A stretch of 64,000 nucleotides of DNA from Chryseobacterium panacisoli (GTDB lineage Bacteria; Bacteroidota; Bacteroidia; Flavobacteriales; Weeksellaceae): positions 310,001-374,000 of the forward strand of contig NZ_VTRU01000003.1 in the NCBI RefSeq assembly GCF_008274625.1, in the 5' to 3' direction. A program made the translations under genes and the position numbers. Every line of letters starts with the position of its first letter. Position 1 is the stretch's first letter. Positions 34,533-43,742 of the stretch are shown here, piece after piece. A model generated the notes under the pieces. That model was not told where the DNA came from. It did not search any database and saw nothing but the letters and a program-made list of their open reading frames with translations.

Positions 34533-36128
34533 ATGTCAGACTTAATCAAAGAAATACAAAAAAGAAAGACCTTCGGGATCATTTCCCACCCGGATGCCGG
34601 AAAAACAACTCTTACGGAAAAGCTACTTCTTTTCGGGGGTGCTATTCAGGAAGCGGGTGCGGTAAAATCCAACAAAATAAAAAAAGGAGCTACTTCCGAC
34701 TTTATGGAAATCGAAAGACAGAGAGGGATCTCTGTAGCGACTTCCGTATTGGCTTTTGAATATAGAGACCACAAAATCAACATCCTGGATACTCCAGGTC
34801 ACAAAGACTTTGCTGAAGATACTTACAGAACGTTAACTGCTGTAGATTCTGTAATCGTTGTAATTGACGTTGCAAAAGGGGTTGAGGAACAGACTGAGAA
34901 ACTGGTTAAGGTTTGCAGAATGAGAAACATTCCTATGCTGGTTTTCATCAATAAATTGGACCGTGAAGGTAAAGATGCTTTTGATCTGCTGGACGAAGTA
35001 GAACAAAAATTAGGATTAACAGTCTGCCCGCTTTCTTTACCCATTGGTATGGGAAGTGACTTCCAGGGAATTTATAATATCTGGGAAGACAATATTCAGT
35101 TATTCTTAGAGGAGAAAAAACAGAAAGTTGGGGATTCTATCAAATTTGATGACATTAATGATACTTCTATTGATGAAGTGATTGGTGAAAAAGCAGCAAA
35201 AACGTTAAGAGAAGAACTTGATCTTATTCAGTCTGTTTATCCTGAATTTAACCGTGAGGATTATATGAAAGGGGATCTTCAGCCTGTATTCTTCGGTTCA
35301 GCTTTAAATAATTTCGGAGTACGTGAATTGTTGGATGCTTTCATTGATATTGCTCCGATGCCGCAGCCAAAAGAAAGTGACACCCGTCTTGTAAAACCTG
35401 AAGAAAATACTTTCACAGGGTTTGTTTTCAAAATCCATGCGAATATGGATCCTAAGCACAGAGACAGACTTGCTTTTGTAAAAATTGTTTCAGGAACCTT
35501 CAAAAGAAACGAAAACTACTTATTGGTAAGAGAAGGTAAAAAGATGAAATTCTCCTCTCCTAACGCATTCTTTGCTGATAAAAAAGAAGTGGTGGAAGAA
35601 AGTTTCCCTGGTGATATTGTTGGTTTACATGATACCGGAAGTTTCAGAATCGGAGATACGCTTACTGGTGGAGAAAAATTAAGCTTCAAAGGTATTCCTA
35701 GCTTCTCTCCTGAACATTTCCGTTATATCAACAACAATGATCCATTAAAAGCTAAGCAATTGGCAAAAGGTATTGATCAGTTGATGGATGAAGGAGTTGC
35801 ACAGCTATTTACCCTTGAAATGAACGGAAGAAAGATCATCGGAACGGTAGGTGCCCTTCAGTATGAGGTTATCCAATACCGTCTTGAACATGAATATGGT
35901 GCAAAATGTACTTATGAGCCTCTATCCATGCACAAAGCATGTTGGGTAGAAGCTGATGAGAAATCTGAAGAATTCAAAGAATTTGCAAGATTAAAGCAGA
36001 GATTCCTGGCAAGAGATAAATACAATCAACTGGTATTCCTTGCTGACTCATCTTTCACAATTCATATGACACAGGAGAAATTCCCGAATGTGAAATTACA
36101 TTTCATTAGTGAATTCCAGGAGCATTAA
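34533..36128 (+). CDS. prfC: Peptide chain release factor 3
   Basis: This 531-residue translational GTPase recycles release factors RF1 and RF2 after termination. It has G1 (SHPDAGKTTLTEK), the G2 region around the switch I (ATSDFMEIERQRGISVATSV), G3 (DTPGH) and G4 (NKLD). The C-terminal domains read as RF3 rather than EF-G, with the phrase GALQYEVIQYRLEHEYGA. Length is normal. It has its own terminator at about 36157-36184. Confidence 0.97.
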   Translation: MSDLIKEIQKRKTFGIISHPDAGKTTLTEKLLLFGGAIQEAGAVKSNKIKKGATSDFMEIERQRGISVATSVLAFEYRDHKINILDTPGHKDFAEDTYRTLTAVDSVIVVIDVAKGVEEQTEKLVKVCRMRNIPMLVFINKLDREGKDAFDLLDEVEQKLGLTVCPLSLPIGMGSDFQGIYNIWEDNIQLFLEEKKQKVGDSIKFDDINDTSIDEVIGEKAAKTLREELDLIQSVYPEFNREDYMKGDLQPVFFGSALNNFGVRELLDAFIDIAPMPQPKESDTRLVKPEENTFTGFVFKIHANMDPKHRDRLAFVKIVSGTFKRNENYLLVREGKKMKFSSPNAFFADKKEVVEESFPGDIVGLHDTGSFRIGDTLTGGEKLSFKGIPSFSPEHFRYINNNDPLKAKQLAKGIDQLMDEGVAQLFTLEMNGRKIIGTVGALQYEVIQYRLEHEYGAKCTYEPLSMHKACWVEADEKSEEFKEFARLKQRFLARDKYNQLVFLADSSFTIHMTQEKFPNVKLHFISEFQEH

Positions 36129-36156
36129 TTAAAAGACAAAATTGTTTATCATATAG

Positions 36157-36184
36157 ATCCGTAGAAAATTTCTACGGATTTTTT
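36157..36184 (+). terminator. Terminator of prfC
   Basis: atccgtagaaa and tttctacggat pair perfectly with almost no loop, followed by TTTTTTATTT. Confidence 0.85.
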
Positions 36185-36222
36185 ATTTCTTACTATATAA
36201 TCATTTTTATGAAGAATAAGAA

Positions 36223-36293
36223 TTGGGATTCCTGCGGAATGACAAACAGAACGCTAATTTATCCATACACTTTGTCATTCCGTAGAAATCTAA
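36223..36293. repeat. Dispersed inverted-repeat element (GTCATTCC type)
   Basis: Left arm gattcctgcggaatgacaaa ends at 36246; right arm tttgtcattccgtagaaatc begins at 36271. The two are imperfect inverted complements with a 24-base spacer, and they recur in altered form at 41533-41620. The element fills the 383-base gap between prfC and the DUF4349 gene, which otherwise holds only AT-rich DNA. Confidence 0.7.
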
Positions 36294-36511
36294 GTAATAA
36301 GTAATAAAATTGTATTATTAAATACTTCTTTAGAGCGTATATCTCAGGTTATAATACCATTAAAACTCAGAAACGCTTTGTAAATCTTTTGTAAAACAAA
36401 TACAAAACACTGAAAATATAACAGTTAGTATTTTACCAGCACAATACATTCTATTTACAATCTTTACAAGAGCTTCCCTCCTAATTTTACTTCATCAAAA
36501 AAATTAATGTT

Positions 36512-37456
36512 ATGAAAAAGTTCATATTACTCGTTGCTGTATCAGGTACTTTCATTATGTGTAAAAAGGGAGAAACTACTCAAGACAGCCTTCATGAAGC
36601 AATTCATTCAGCAGACAGCGCAGCTACAGTAGCTGCAGAAACCATTGACCATGCAAGTAAAGCAGCAAACCAGGTAATGGACTCTGCCAGTATTAAAATA
36701 AAAGATTTTGAGAACACAAAAGGTGATATCCAGCAAAAAATAGAGAGCACTTCAAAGATGGTAGATTCCTTATCTGAGAAAATTGCCGCTACAAAACTGG
36801 AATCCAAAATAGAGAAAAAGGATTCGACGGAGAAGAAGTCTGAAAAAATGGCTGTAAACGCTCCGGCTCCCAAGGTTATTAAAGAAACCAAAATCATTTA
36901 TAAGGACAAGCCTAAAAATGACAGCTATGAACTGAATATGCCAAAAGATAGAATGGTAAAATCAGGGTATCTTGTTATAAAAGCAGAGAATGCAGAAACA
37001 GTGAAGAAAATCATAAGAGAAGAAGCCGATAAAAATAACGGCTACATCAAAAGTGAAAATCTTTCTTATGCGGAATCTGCCAGTCCTTATGGAGAAGATC
37101 AAAAAATATACAGTCTTGACATCAAAGTCCCTATCCAACATTTTGATGGTTTAATGGATGCTATCAACAATAATGTAGGAGATATTGATACTAAAGATAT
37201 TCAGGTTGCAGGGCGTAATTATGCAGACAATACAATCTGTACGATCAATGTCAGTATCAGCGATAAGGCCCAAACAGAAAAAGAACCTAAAACTTTTGGT
37301 GGAAAATCATTGGCAGCCATTGAATCCGGCTGGGAGGTGATCACTTCTATTTTCCTGTTTATCCTTCCATTATGGCCTTTATTCCTTATTGCAGGTATTG
37401 GATATTACTTTTACAAAAAGAAGAATAAAAACATTCCTCATAACGACTCTCATTAG
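36512..37456 (+). CDS. DUF4349 domain-containing lipoprotein
   Basis: This 314-residue lipoprotein has a signal MKKFILLVAVSGTFIMC, with Cys at 17. A low-complexity, Ser/Lys-rich coil follows at about 25-120. The DUF4349 domain is seen in VKSGYLVIKAENAETVKKII, GYIKSENLS, LDIKVPIQHFDGLMDAI and DTKDIQVAGRNYAD. One membrane segment lies near the C-terminus (VITSIFLFILPLWPLFLIAG), with a basic end. The domain occurs in envelope proteins of unknown function. It is preceded by no clear promoter and followed by a weak hairpin. Confidence 0.85.
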   Translation: MKKFILLVAVSGTFIMCKKGETTQDSLHEAIHSADSAATVAAETIDHASKAANQVMDSASIKIKDFENTKGDIQQKIESTSKMVDSLSEKIAATKLESKIEKKDSTEKKSEKMAVNAPAPKVIKETKIIYKDKPKNDSYELNMPKDRMVKSGYLVIKAENAETVKKIIREEADKNNGYIKSENLSYAESASPYGEDQKIYSLDIKVPIQHFDGLMDAINNNVGDIDTKDIQVAGRNYADNTICTINVSISDKAQTEKEPKTFGGKSLAAIESGWEVITSIFLFILPLWPLFLIAGIGYYFYKKKNKNIPHNDSH

Positions 37457-37461
37457 ATTTG

Positions 37462-37487
37462 AAATCCATCCTCGTGGTGGATTTTTT
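37462..37487 (+). terminator. Terminator of the DUF4349 gene
   Basis: aaatccatc and ggtggattt pair with one wobble around ctcgt, followed by TTTAAT. Confidence 0.65.
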
Positions 37488-37692
37488 AATGTTTTTTTAA
37501 TAAGGTTTAGAAGGTAGGATTAATTCTTATTCCTAATTTTATAACATTAATAAAAACAGCTTGTTTATTAGGAAAATTCCTCTTAACTTTAAGTGTAAAT
37601 AAAAATAATGAATCTCCGTTATAGTACAGGATTCGTTACAAAACAGGAAATTTTTATTTCATATATTAATATTTTGTGATTTGGTGTAAAAT

Positions 37693-37715
37693 AAGGCCCT
37701 CAGATTGAGAGCCTT
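37693..37715. terminator. Hairpin at the 3' end of the small membrane protein gene
   Basis: aaggccctca and tgagagcctt pair with one mismatch; flanking A and T tracts suit either direction. Confidence 0.65.
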
Positions 37716-37722
37716 ATTTGTT

Positions 37723-38088
37723 TTATTTCATATTCACTACTTTGTCTACGACAAACTTTGTATTTCCTCTCCATGGGAGGGCACCGTTGTATTCTTTGTA
37801 ATGCAGATCAAAGGTTTTTCCACTGTTGGTTTCCAACTGTTTGAAAATCTCAGGGTCATCTACAGAAAACTCAAACTCATAGCTTGTAATGGTTCCTGTT
37901 TTTCCTCTCCCGAAGCCTTCCTGAATCAGTTTGCCTTCATAGGTTTTGAAGACATAGCCTTTTTTCATGGCATAGTTCAGGTATCCGGATTTCACTCCTT
38001 CTCCGAAAACAAAAAAGTATTTATACCAGACAAATACGCCCAGTAAAAGCAGTACGACACCAAGGGTGATCCACAAAGATTTTTTCAT
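37723..38088 (-). CDS. Small single-pass membrane protein of unknown function
   Basis: This 121-residue protein has one N-terminal membrane segment (about 5-22, WITLGVVLLLLGVFVWYKY) and a small extracytoplasmic domain. Recognisable phrases include GYVFKTYEGKLIQEG and SVDDPEIFKQLE with the ending LHYKEYNGALPWRGNT. I recall similar proteins in Flavobacteriia, some with misleading enzyme names, but I cannot assign a function. It follows the acyl-CoA dehydrogenase gene only in position (22 bases upstream), and is on the same strand, so it may share its transcript. Confidence 0.75.
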   Translation of the reverse strand: MKKSLWITLGVVLLLLGVFVWYKYFFVFGEGVKSGYLNYAMKKGYVFKTYEGKLIQEGFGRGKTGTITSYEFEFSVDDPEIFKQLETNSGKTFDLHYKEYNGALPWRGNTKFVVDKVVNMK

Positions 38089-38110
38089 AGGTAGTGTGTT
38101 TTATAAAATG

Positions 38111-39250
38111 TTATTTTGCGATACTTCTTGAGATCACGATTTTCTGAATTTCAGAAGTTCCTTCGTAGATCTGAGTGATTTTAGCATCTCTCATTAATCT
38201 TTCTACGTGGTATTCTTTCACGTATCCGTATCCACCATGGATTTGTACCGCTTCAATAGTAGTATCCATTGCTACCTGAGAAGAGTATAATTTTGCCATA
38301 GCTCCGCTTTCAGAGATATCTTTTCCTGCATCTTTCTCACAAGCAGCTTTGAAACATAACATTCTTGCAGCAGTGATCTGCGTAGCCATATCAGCCAATT
38401 TGAATGCAATAGCCTGGTGGTTGATGATCTCAGTTTTGAAAGCTTTTCTTGTTTTAGCATATTTCAATGCCAGTTCGTAAGCACCTGAAGCAATACCTAA
38501 CGCCTGAGAAGCAATACCAATTCTTCCTCCGTTCAATACTGCCATAGCAAAGTTGAACCCGAACCCGTCAGCACCAATTCTGTTTTCTTTTGGAACTTTT
38601 ACGTTATTGAAGATCAAAGAGTGAGTATCACTTCCTCTGATTCCTAATTTGTCTTCTTTTAATCCGATTTCAAATCCTTCCCATCCTCGTTCTACGATGA
38701 AAGCATTGATCCCTTTGTGCTTTTTCTCAGGATCTGTCTGTGCAATTACGATATAATAAGAAGCTGTTCCACCATTGGTGATCCAGTTTTTGATACCATT
38801 TAAAAGATAGTAATCCCCTTTGTCTTCAGCAGTTGTTTTCTGAGAAGTTGCATCAGAACCCGCTTCAGGCTCAGATAAAGCAAAAGCTCCGATTACCTGT
38901 CCGCTAGCCAGTGGAGTAAGATATTTTACTTTCTGTTCTTCCGAAGCAAATTTTTCAAGACCGGCACAAACCAATGAGTTGTTTACGGACATTACAACAG
39001 CCGCAGAAGCATCCACTTTTGCAATCTCCTCCATTGCCAGCACGTAAGAAACGCTGTCCATACCTGCTCCTCCGTATTGTGGATCTACCATCATTCCTAA
39101 AAGGCCCATTTCTCCCATTTTCTTCACCTGTTCTGTAGGGAATTTCTGGTCACGGTCTCTTTCAATAACTCCAGGTAATAGTTCGTTCTGTGCAAAATCT
39201 CTTGCTGCCTGCTGAATCATCAGCTGTTCTTCCGATAAATTAAAGTCCAT
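38111..39250 (-). CDS. Acyl-CoA dehydrogenase
   Basis: This 379-residue FAD flavoenzyme performs the first alpha,beta-dehydrogenation of acyl-CoA, passing electrons to ETF. Typical motifs are the N-terminal LSEEQLMIQQAARDFAQNEL, the FAD/substrate segment AFALSEPEAGSDA, and the C-terminal QIHGGYGYVKEYHVERLMRD followed by ITQIYEGTSEIQ, where the Glu is the usual catalytic base. The short-chain/butyryl-type pattern is likely, but chain length is not certain. It may be co-transcribed with the membrane protein that follows. Confidence 0.95.
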   Translation of the reverse strand: MDFNLSEEQLMIQQAARDFAQNELLPGVIERDRDQKFPTEQVKKMGEMGLLGMMVDPQYGGAGMDSVSYVLAMEEIAKVDASAAVVMSVNNSLVCAGLEKFASEEQKVKYLTPLASGQVIGAFALSEPEAGSDATSQKTTAEDKGDYYLLNGIKNWITNGGTASYYIVIAQTDPEKKHKGINAFIVERGWEGFEIGLKEDKLGIRGSDTHSLIFNNVKVPKENRIGADGFGFNFAMAVLNGGRIGIASQALGIASGAYELALKYAKTRKAFKTEIINHQAIAFKLADMATQITAARMLCFKAACEKDAGKDISESGAMAKLYSSQVAMDTTIEAVQIHGGYGYVKEYHVERLMRDAKITQIYEGTSEIQKIVISRSIAK

Positions 39251-39619
39251 AAAAAAAATAATTAGATAGCCGTAAATTTACACTTTTTAAGCAAATCTGA
39301 AAAAATAAATTAAAGACAGGAAAAACCCATAAAAAAAGGGAGTTGAAATAGATTCTAATGTTCAAAGTATCAATAAAATGACACGCCGGTTTATCAATTG
39401 GGAATACCATACCATTCAGGAGGGAAAATAAAAACGACAGACTAAGACATGCCAGATCAGTAATGTGCCATTACAACAATCCTTTTAAGGCTTCCGGCCC
39501 CCTTTTTGATCAAAGATATTATGGTAAGCATTTAACTAAATACTAAATATTCCATTCAAAGGTTTCCAATTAAAAAAAATGCTTATATTTAAGTTTCTTT
39601 ATAAATTATTTAAAAAATC
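39251..39619. other. Divergent intergenic region (acyl-CoA dehydrogenase / acyl-CoA ligase)
   Basis: A 369-base region between two divergent lipid-metabolism genes. A weak -7 box TATATTTA lies at 39584-39591, oriented toward the ligase. I see no gene. A shared control of both fatty-acid genes is plausible but no operator is apparent. Confidence 0.45.
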
Positions 39620-41398
39620 ATGACGATCAAGAGATTATTCGATATTCCGCACTACGCTTTAGAAAAATATCCTAAAACGGATATGTTTGTAACGAAGTAT
39701 CAGGGTGAGTGGAAAAAAACTTCTACGCAGGAGTTTATTAATGAGGGAAATAAGATATCCAGAGGGTTACTGAAGCTGGGCATAAAACCGGGTGATAAAA
39801 TCGCTTTGATTACTACCAATTCCCGTACGGAATGGGCTATTATGGATTTTGGGCTTTCCCAGATCGGAGTGGTTTCAGTGCCGGTTTATCCAAGTATTTC
39901 ACCTGAAGATTATGAATTCATCTTCAACAATGCCGAAATTCAATACTGTTTTGTTTCTGATAAGGAGCTGTTGAGTAAAGTAATGAAAGTAAAACACAAT
40001 ATCCCGAGCTTACAGGGGATTTTTACTTTTGATAACATCAGTGGAGCGGCCAACTGGAAAGAAATCCTTGATCTGGGTAAAGATGAATCTACACAAATTG
40101 AAGTGGATGACCTTTCCAATGCAATCAATACAGAGGATCTGGCGACTATTATTTATACTTCCGGAACTACAGGAAGACCTAAAGGAGTAATGCTTACCCA
40201 CAACAATATTGTTTCAAACATATTGGGGGCCATTCCAAGGATTCCAAAGAAAAGAAGTCTGGATTATAAAGAAACCAGAGCATTAAGTTTCCTTCCAATC
40301 TGCCATATTTTTGAAAGAATGCTGTTCTATCTTTATCAATACAATGGTTTTTCTCTTTATTTTGCTGAAAGCATCGAGAAAATGGGGGAAAACGTAAAAG
40401 AAGTGAAGCCTCATTATATGACCGTAGTTCCAAGACTGGTAGAAAAGGTATATGATAAAATTTACAATACGGGATCTTCTGCCGGAGGATTGAAATCTAA
40501 AATATTCTTCTGGGCTTTGAATCTGATCAGTAAAAAGAAAGTGATCTCAAAACCATCCGGACTTCAGGAGATTATTGCTGATAAACTCGTATTTTCTAAA
40601 TGGAGAGAAGGGCTAGGTGGTGAAATCGTGACATTGGTTTCAGGATCTGCGGCATTGTCTACAAGACTTAACTTAATGTTCCAAAATGCAGGAATTCCAA
40701 TTTTGGAAGGATATGGTTTAACAGAAACTTCCCCGGTAATTTCCGTAAACAGCTTTGAGAAAATGAAAGTGGGAACAGTAGGTATTCCATTGGATAATTT
40801 AAAAGTAAAGATCCAGGAAGATGGTGAAATTACCGTAAAAGGGCCATCTGTTTTCAAAGGATATTTCCAAAATGAAGAGATGACCAAAGAAGCTTTTACA
40901 GAAGATGGATTTTTCAAAACCGGAGATATCGGGCATATTGACAGTGACGGATTTTTACAGATCACTGACCGTAAGAAAGAAATGTTCAAAACATCAGGTG
41001 GAAAATACATTGCCCCTCAGACGATTGAGAATTTAGCAAAAGCTTCTAAATTTATAGAACAGATCATGGTGGTAGGTGATGGTGAAAAAATGCCATGTGC
41101 TTTGGTACAGCCTGATTTTGAATTTGCAAAAAGCTGGGCAATGAGAAATAACCTGAATTTAGGTTCCACGCCGGAAGAAATTGCAAAAAGCCCTGAGTTG
41201 AAGCAAAGAATTGAAAAGGAAATTGAAGGCATTAACGAACATCTTGGAAACTGGGAGAAAATTAAAAAGATTGAACTTACTCCTGAAGTATGGAGCATTG
41301 AAACCGGATTGCTTACTCCAACTTTAAAACTGAAAAGAAAAGCGGTAAAAGAGAAGTTTATTGCTTTGTATAATAAGATGTATGATCATCAGGAATAA
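39620..41398 (+). CDS. Long-chain fatty-acid--CoA ligase (AMP-dependent synthetase)
   Basis: This 592-residue enzyme activates fatty acids to acyl-CoA through an acyl-adenylate. Motifs present are the P-loop IIYTSGTTGRPKGVMLTHNN, the mid motif EGYGLTETSP, TGDIGHIDSDGFLQITDRKK, and the Lys in KTSGGKYIAPQTIE. Its length and architecture resemble the FAA1/FadD15-type long-chain enzymes. It is divergent from the acyl-CoA dehydrogenase and has its own terminator. Confidence 0.95.
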   Translation: MTIKRLFDIPHYALEKYPKTDMFVTKYQGEWKKTSTQEFINEGNKISRGLLKLGIKPGDKIALITTNSRTEWAIMDFGLSQIGVVSVPVYPSISPEDYEFIFNNAEIQYCFVSDKELLSKVMKVKHNIPSLQGIFTFDNISGAANWKEILDLGKDESTQIEVDDLSNAINTEDLATIIYTSGTTGRPKGVMLTHNNIVSNILGAIPRIPKKRSLDYKETRALSFLPICHIFERMLFYLYQYNGFSLYFAESIEKMGENVKEVKPHYMTVVPRLVEKVYDKIYNTGSSAGGLKSKIFFWALNLISKKKVISKPSGLQEIIADKLVFSKWREGLGGEIVTLVSGSAALSTRLNLMFQNAGIPILEGYGLTETSPVISVNSFEKMKVGTVGIPLDNLKVKIQEDGEITVKGPSVFKGYFQNEEMTKEAFTEDGFFKTGDIGHIDSDGFLQITDRKKEMFKTSGGKYIAPQTIENLAKASKFIEQIMVVGDGEKMPCALVQPDFEFAKSWAMRNNLNLGSTPEEIAKSPELKQRIEKEIEGINEHLGNWEKIKKIELTPEVWSIETGLLTPTLKLKRKAVKEKFIALYNKMYDHQE

Positions 41399-41405
41399 AA
41401 TAATC

Positions 41406-41434
41406 AACCGCTTCATCTTGAGGCGGTTTTTTTA
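41406..41434 (+). terminator. Terminator of the acyl-CoA ligase gene
   Basis: aaccgcttca and tgaggcggtt pair with one wobble, loop tct, followed by TTTTTTAT. Confidence 0.85.
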
Positions 41435-41532
41435 TGTTTTGGCTAAATAAGGAAGATTTGTTTTTTGATCAAACAGGCGTTTCTATTGATATCCCATCAT
41501 TGAGCTTTTTACTTCAATTACAACACAATCCT

Positions 41533-41620
41533 TTGTCATTCCCAATGAAACGAAGTGAAGCGTGGAATCTAAGCTTTATTGAGACTTATTTCATGCCCAG
41601 ATTTCTGCGGAATGACAAAG
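41533..41620. repeat. Dispersed inverted-repeat element (second copy, with inserted module)
   Basis: tttgtcattccc at 41533-41544 pairs with ggaatgacaaa at 41609-41619, and the arms extend imperfectly. Between them lies aatgaaacgaagtgaagcg, then gtggaatctaag. The same 'tttgtcattcc...ggaatgacaaa' pattern occurs at 36223-36293. This gap of about 320 bases has no other visible feature. A 70-codon frame across it is a chance reading. Confidence 0.7.
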
Positions 41621-41668
41621 AATCTGCAAAAAATCACATTACATAAAAAGCATTCTATTGAATATAAA

Positions 41669-41698
41669 AAAAGCTGTTTCATTTCTGAAACAGCTTTT
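41669..41698 (-). terminator. Terminator of the coiled-coil protein gene
   Basis: aaaagctgtttc and gaaacagctttt form a 12-bp perfect stem, 21 bases beyond the minus-strand stop. Confidence 0.85.
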
Positions 41699-41718
41699 GT
41701 ATGATTTAAAATCAATAA

Positions 41719-42495
41719 TTAGAATTTAATTACAGATTTCATTCTTTCGTTTTCTTCCATTACCAATTCGTCATCAACAAGGATTTTCCCTGAATGCTCA
41801 TCGATAATAATTTTCTTTCTCTGAGCAATTTCCATTTGCTTTTGAGGAGGGATTGTAAAGAAAGATCCTTTCGGAGCTCCTCTCTCTAATCCTACTACTG
41901 CAAGACCGTTGATAGAGTTTGTTCTGATTCTGTTGTAAGAAGCCAATAATCTCTCATCGATTTTACCTGCAAATTCTTTAGATTGCTCTAAAAGATATTC
42001 TTCTTCTTTCTGAGTTTCAGAGATAAGACCTTCTAATTCTTCTTTCTTGAATTTCAAGTGGTTTTTTAAATCGTCGATCTTAGTATTCAGTTCACTTAAA
42101 GTTTCGTTTTTGTGAGCAATTTTAACTCCAAATTCTTTAATTCTTTTTTCAGCAAGCTGAATTTCCAGATCCTGGAATTCCATTTCTTTTCCTAATGCTT
42201 CAAACTCTTTATTGTTTCTTACATTATCCTGCTGAGATTTGTACTTCTCAATTAAAGTTTTAGCATGGTTAATAACTTCATGCTTTGTTTTGATCTGATC
42301 GTCCTGATCTTTGATATCAGCATGAAATTTTTCAGCTCTTTTTTCAAGACCTTCAATCTCGATTTCAAGATCTTCAACTTCAATTGGCAATTCTCCTCTA
42401 GTATTTCGGATTTCATCCAATCTTGAATCAATGATCTGTAAATCGTATAAAGCTCTTAATTTTTCTTCAACTGAAATATCGTTGGTTTTTGCCAT
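41719..42495 (-). CDS. CT398-type coiled-coil protein with degenerate C-terminal zinc ribbon
   Basis: This 258-residue protein is largely a long helical coiled coil (residues about 15-185). A C-terminal segment contains LAVVGLERGAPKGSFFTIPP and KKIIIDEHSGKILVDDELV. The segments align with the zinc-ribbon region of the CT398/DUF164 family, which normally holds paired CxxC motifs. Here the Cys positions are replaced: there is no Cys in this region, so zinc is probably not bound. Function is unknown. It begins just after the Nif3-like gene, with which it is likely co-transcribed; a possible internal -7 box (42548-42555) could give extra transcription. Confidence 0.8.
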   Translation of the reverse strand: MAKTNDISVEEKLRALYDLQIIDSRLDEIRNTRGELPIEVEDLEIEIEGLEKRAEKFHADIKDQDDQIKTKHEVINHAKTLIEKYKSQQDNVRNNKEFEALGKEMEFQDLEIQLAEKRIKEFGVKIAHKNETLSELNTKIDDLKNHLKFKKEELEGLISETQKEEEYLLEQSKEFAGKIDERLLASYNRIRTNSINGLAVVGLERGAPKGSFFTIPPQKQMEIAQRKKIIIDEHSGKILVDDELVMEENERMKSVIKF

Positions 42496-42497
42496 AT

Positions 42498-43595
42498 TTA
42501 AATGAAATAATTTACTGGGTTTGTTTTTTCAATAGATTTTGAAATTGCAAATGTACTAAATTTTTGTGATAAAATTTCAAATAATTGTTGAGCAACAAAT
42601 TGTTCTGATTCATAATGGCCAATATCGCAAATCAGCATTTTAGACTCTGCTAAAAAATAGTCGTGATATTTAAGATCTCCGGTAAGATAAGCGTCACATT
42701 TCCTGGAAGCCGCAGATCTTATTCCACTTGCTCCGGAACCGCCCAAAACCCCTACTCTTTTGATTTTTTTATTGTTGAAAGAGGAATGTTTTATCACTTC
42801 AAGACCAAATTTTTCTTTTACAAACCCTAAGAAATCTTTTTCATCCATTTCCTCTTCCAGGTCACCATACATTCCCAGTCCGGCATGATGGTTTTTATTA
42901 TCAAGACTGTATATCTGATGAGCCACTTCTTCGTAAGGATGCGCGGCTTTCATTGCACCTACAATCTGACCTTGTTTAAAGCCTTCAAAAATCACCGAGA
43001 TCATATCTTCATCTGCATTTTCACGAATATTCTGCTGTCCTGAGAACGGATTTGACCCCTCTACCGGTCTGAATGTTCCGTTACCATTCACTGTAAAACT
43101 GCATTCGTCATAGAAACCGATATTTCCCGCTCCTGCTGAAAACATTGCCTCTTTTACTTTTCCGGAATACTCTTTCGGAACAAAAACCGAGAGCTGTTTT
43201 AAATTATTTTCTTTTGGCTGAAGAATTTTCATATTCTTTAATCCCAGCTGTCTGCAAATTCCATAGTTGACTCCAAAGAAATCATTATCAAATGCCGTAT
43301 GAATGGCATAGATAGCCACTTTATTTTCAATAGCTTTTAAGACGGCTCTTTCTACATAGTTTTTCCCTGTTAAAGATTTGAGTCCGGAAAATATAATCGG
43401 ATGGAAACATACAATCAGATTGCAGTTTCTTTCAACAGCCTCATCTACAACATTTTCCAAGGCATCATGACAAACCAGAATCCCAGATACATCACGATCA
43501 TAAACACCACACAGCAGGCCTACATTATCAAAATCTTCTGCCTGTCTGATACTTATTTCCTCTTCAATCTTTGCAATTACAGTTTTTAGCTTCAT
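42498..43595 (-). CDS. Nif3-like dinuclear metal-centre hexameric protein (YbgI/DUF34 family)
   Basis: This 365-residue protein belongs to the Nif3/YbgI family, toroid-forming metal proteins of uncertain function. Metal-ligand phrases include CFHPIIFSGLK and HTAFDNDFFGVN at the N-terminus and CDIGHYESEQFV near the end. An inserted PII/CutA-like domain (about 125-235, seen in KQLSVFVPKEYSGKVKEAMF and GAMKAAHPYEEVAHQIY) is typical of the long form. It is followed after 2 bases by the coiled-coil gene. That pairing recurs in Bacteroidota, which supports a functional link, though none is proven. Confidence 0.9.
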   Translation of the reverse strand: MKLKTVIAKIEEEISIRQAEDFDNVGLLCGVYDRDVSGILVCHDALENVVDEAVERNCNLIVCFHPIIFSGLKSLTGKNYVERAVLKAIENKVAIYAIHTAFDNDFFGVNYGICRQLGLKNMKILQPKENNLKQLSVFVPKEYSGKVKEAMFSAGAGNIGFYDECSFTVNGNGTFRPVEGSNPFSGQQNIRENADEDMISVIFEGFKQGQIVGAMKAAHPYEEVAHQIYSLDNKNHHAGLGMYGDLEEEMDEKDFLGFVKEKFGLEVIKHSSFNNKKIKRVGVLGGSGASGIRSAASRKCDAYLTGDLKYHDYFLAESKMLICDIGHYESEQFVAQQLFEILSQKFSTFAISKSIEKTNPVNYFI

Positions 43596-43742
43596 TAATT
43601 TATATTTTACGGTTACAGCGAAGATATTAATTTTACTAAAAATCTAAAGAATATTTTGATAGTTGTAAAATTCTTTTAACAATCATATATTTACCCTATA
43701 CTTTATAAAAATTGCTAACTTCAGTTTGAAATAACTATATAA

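Noticed and set aside
41434..41646. 70-codon frame after the acyl-CoA ligase
   Set aside because: It lies across a dispersed inverted repeat and begins inside the terminator region.
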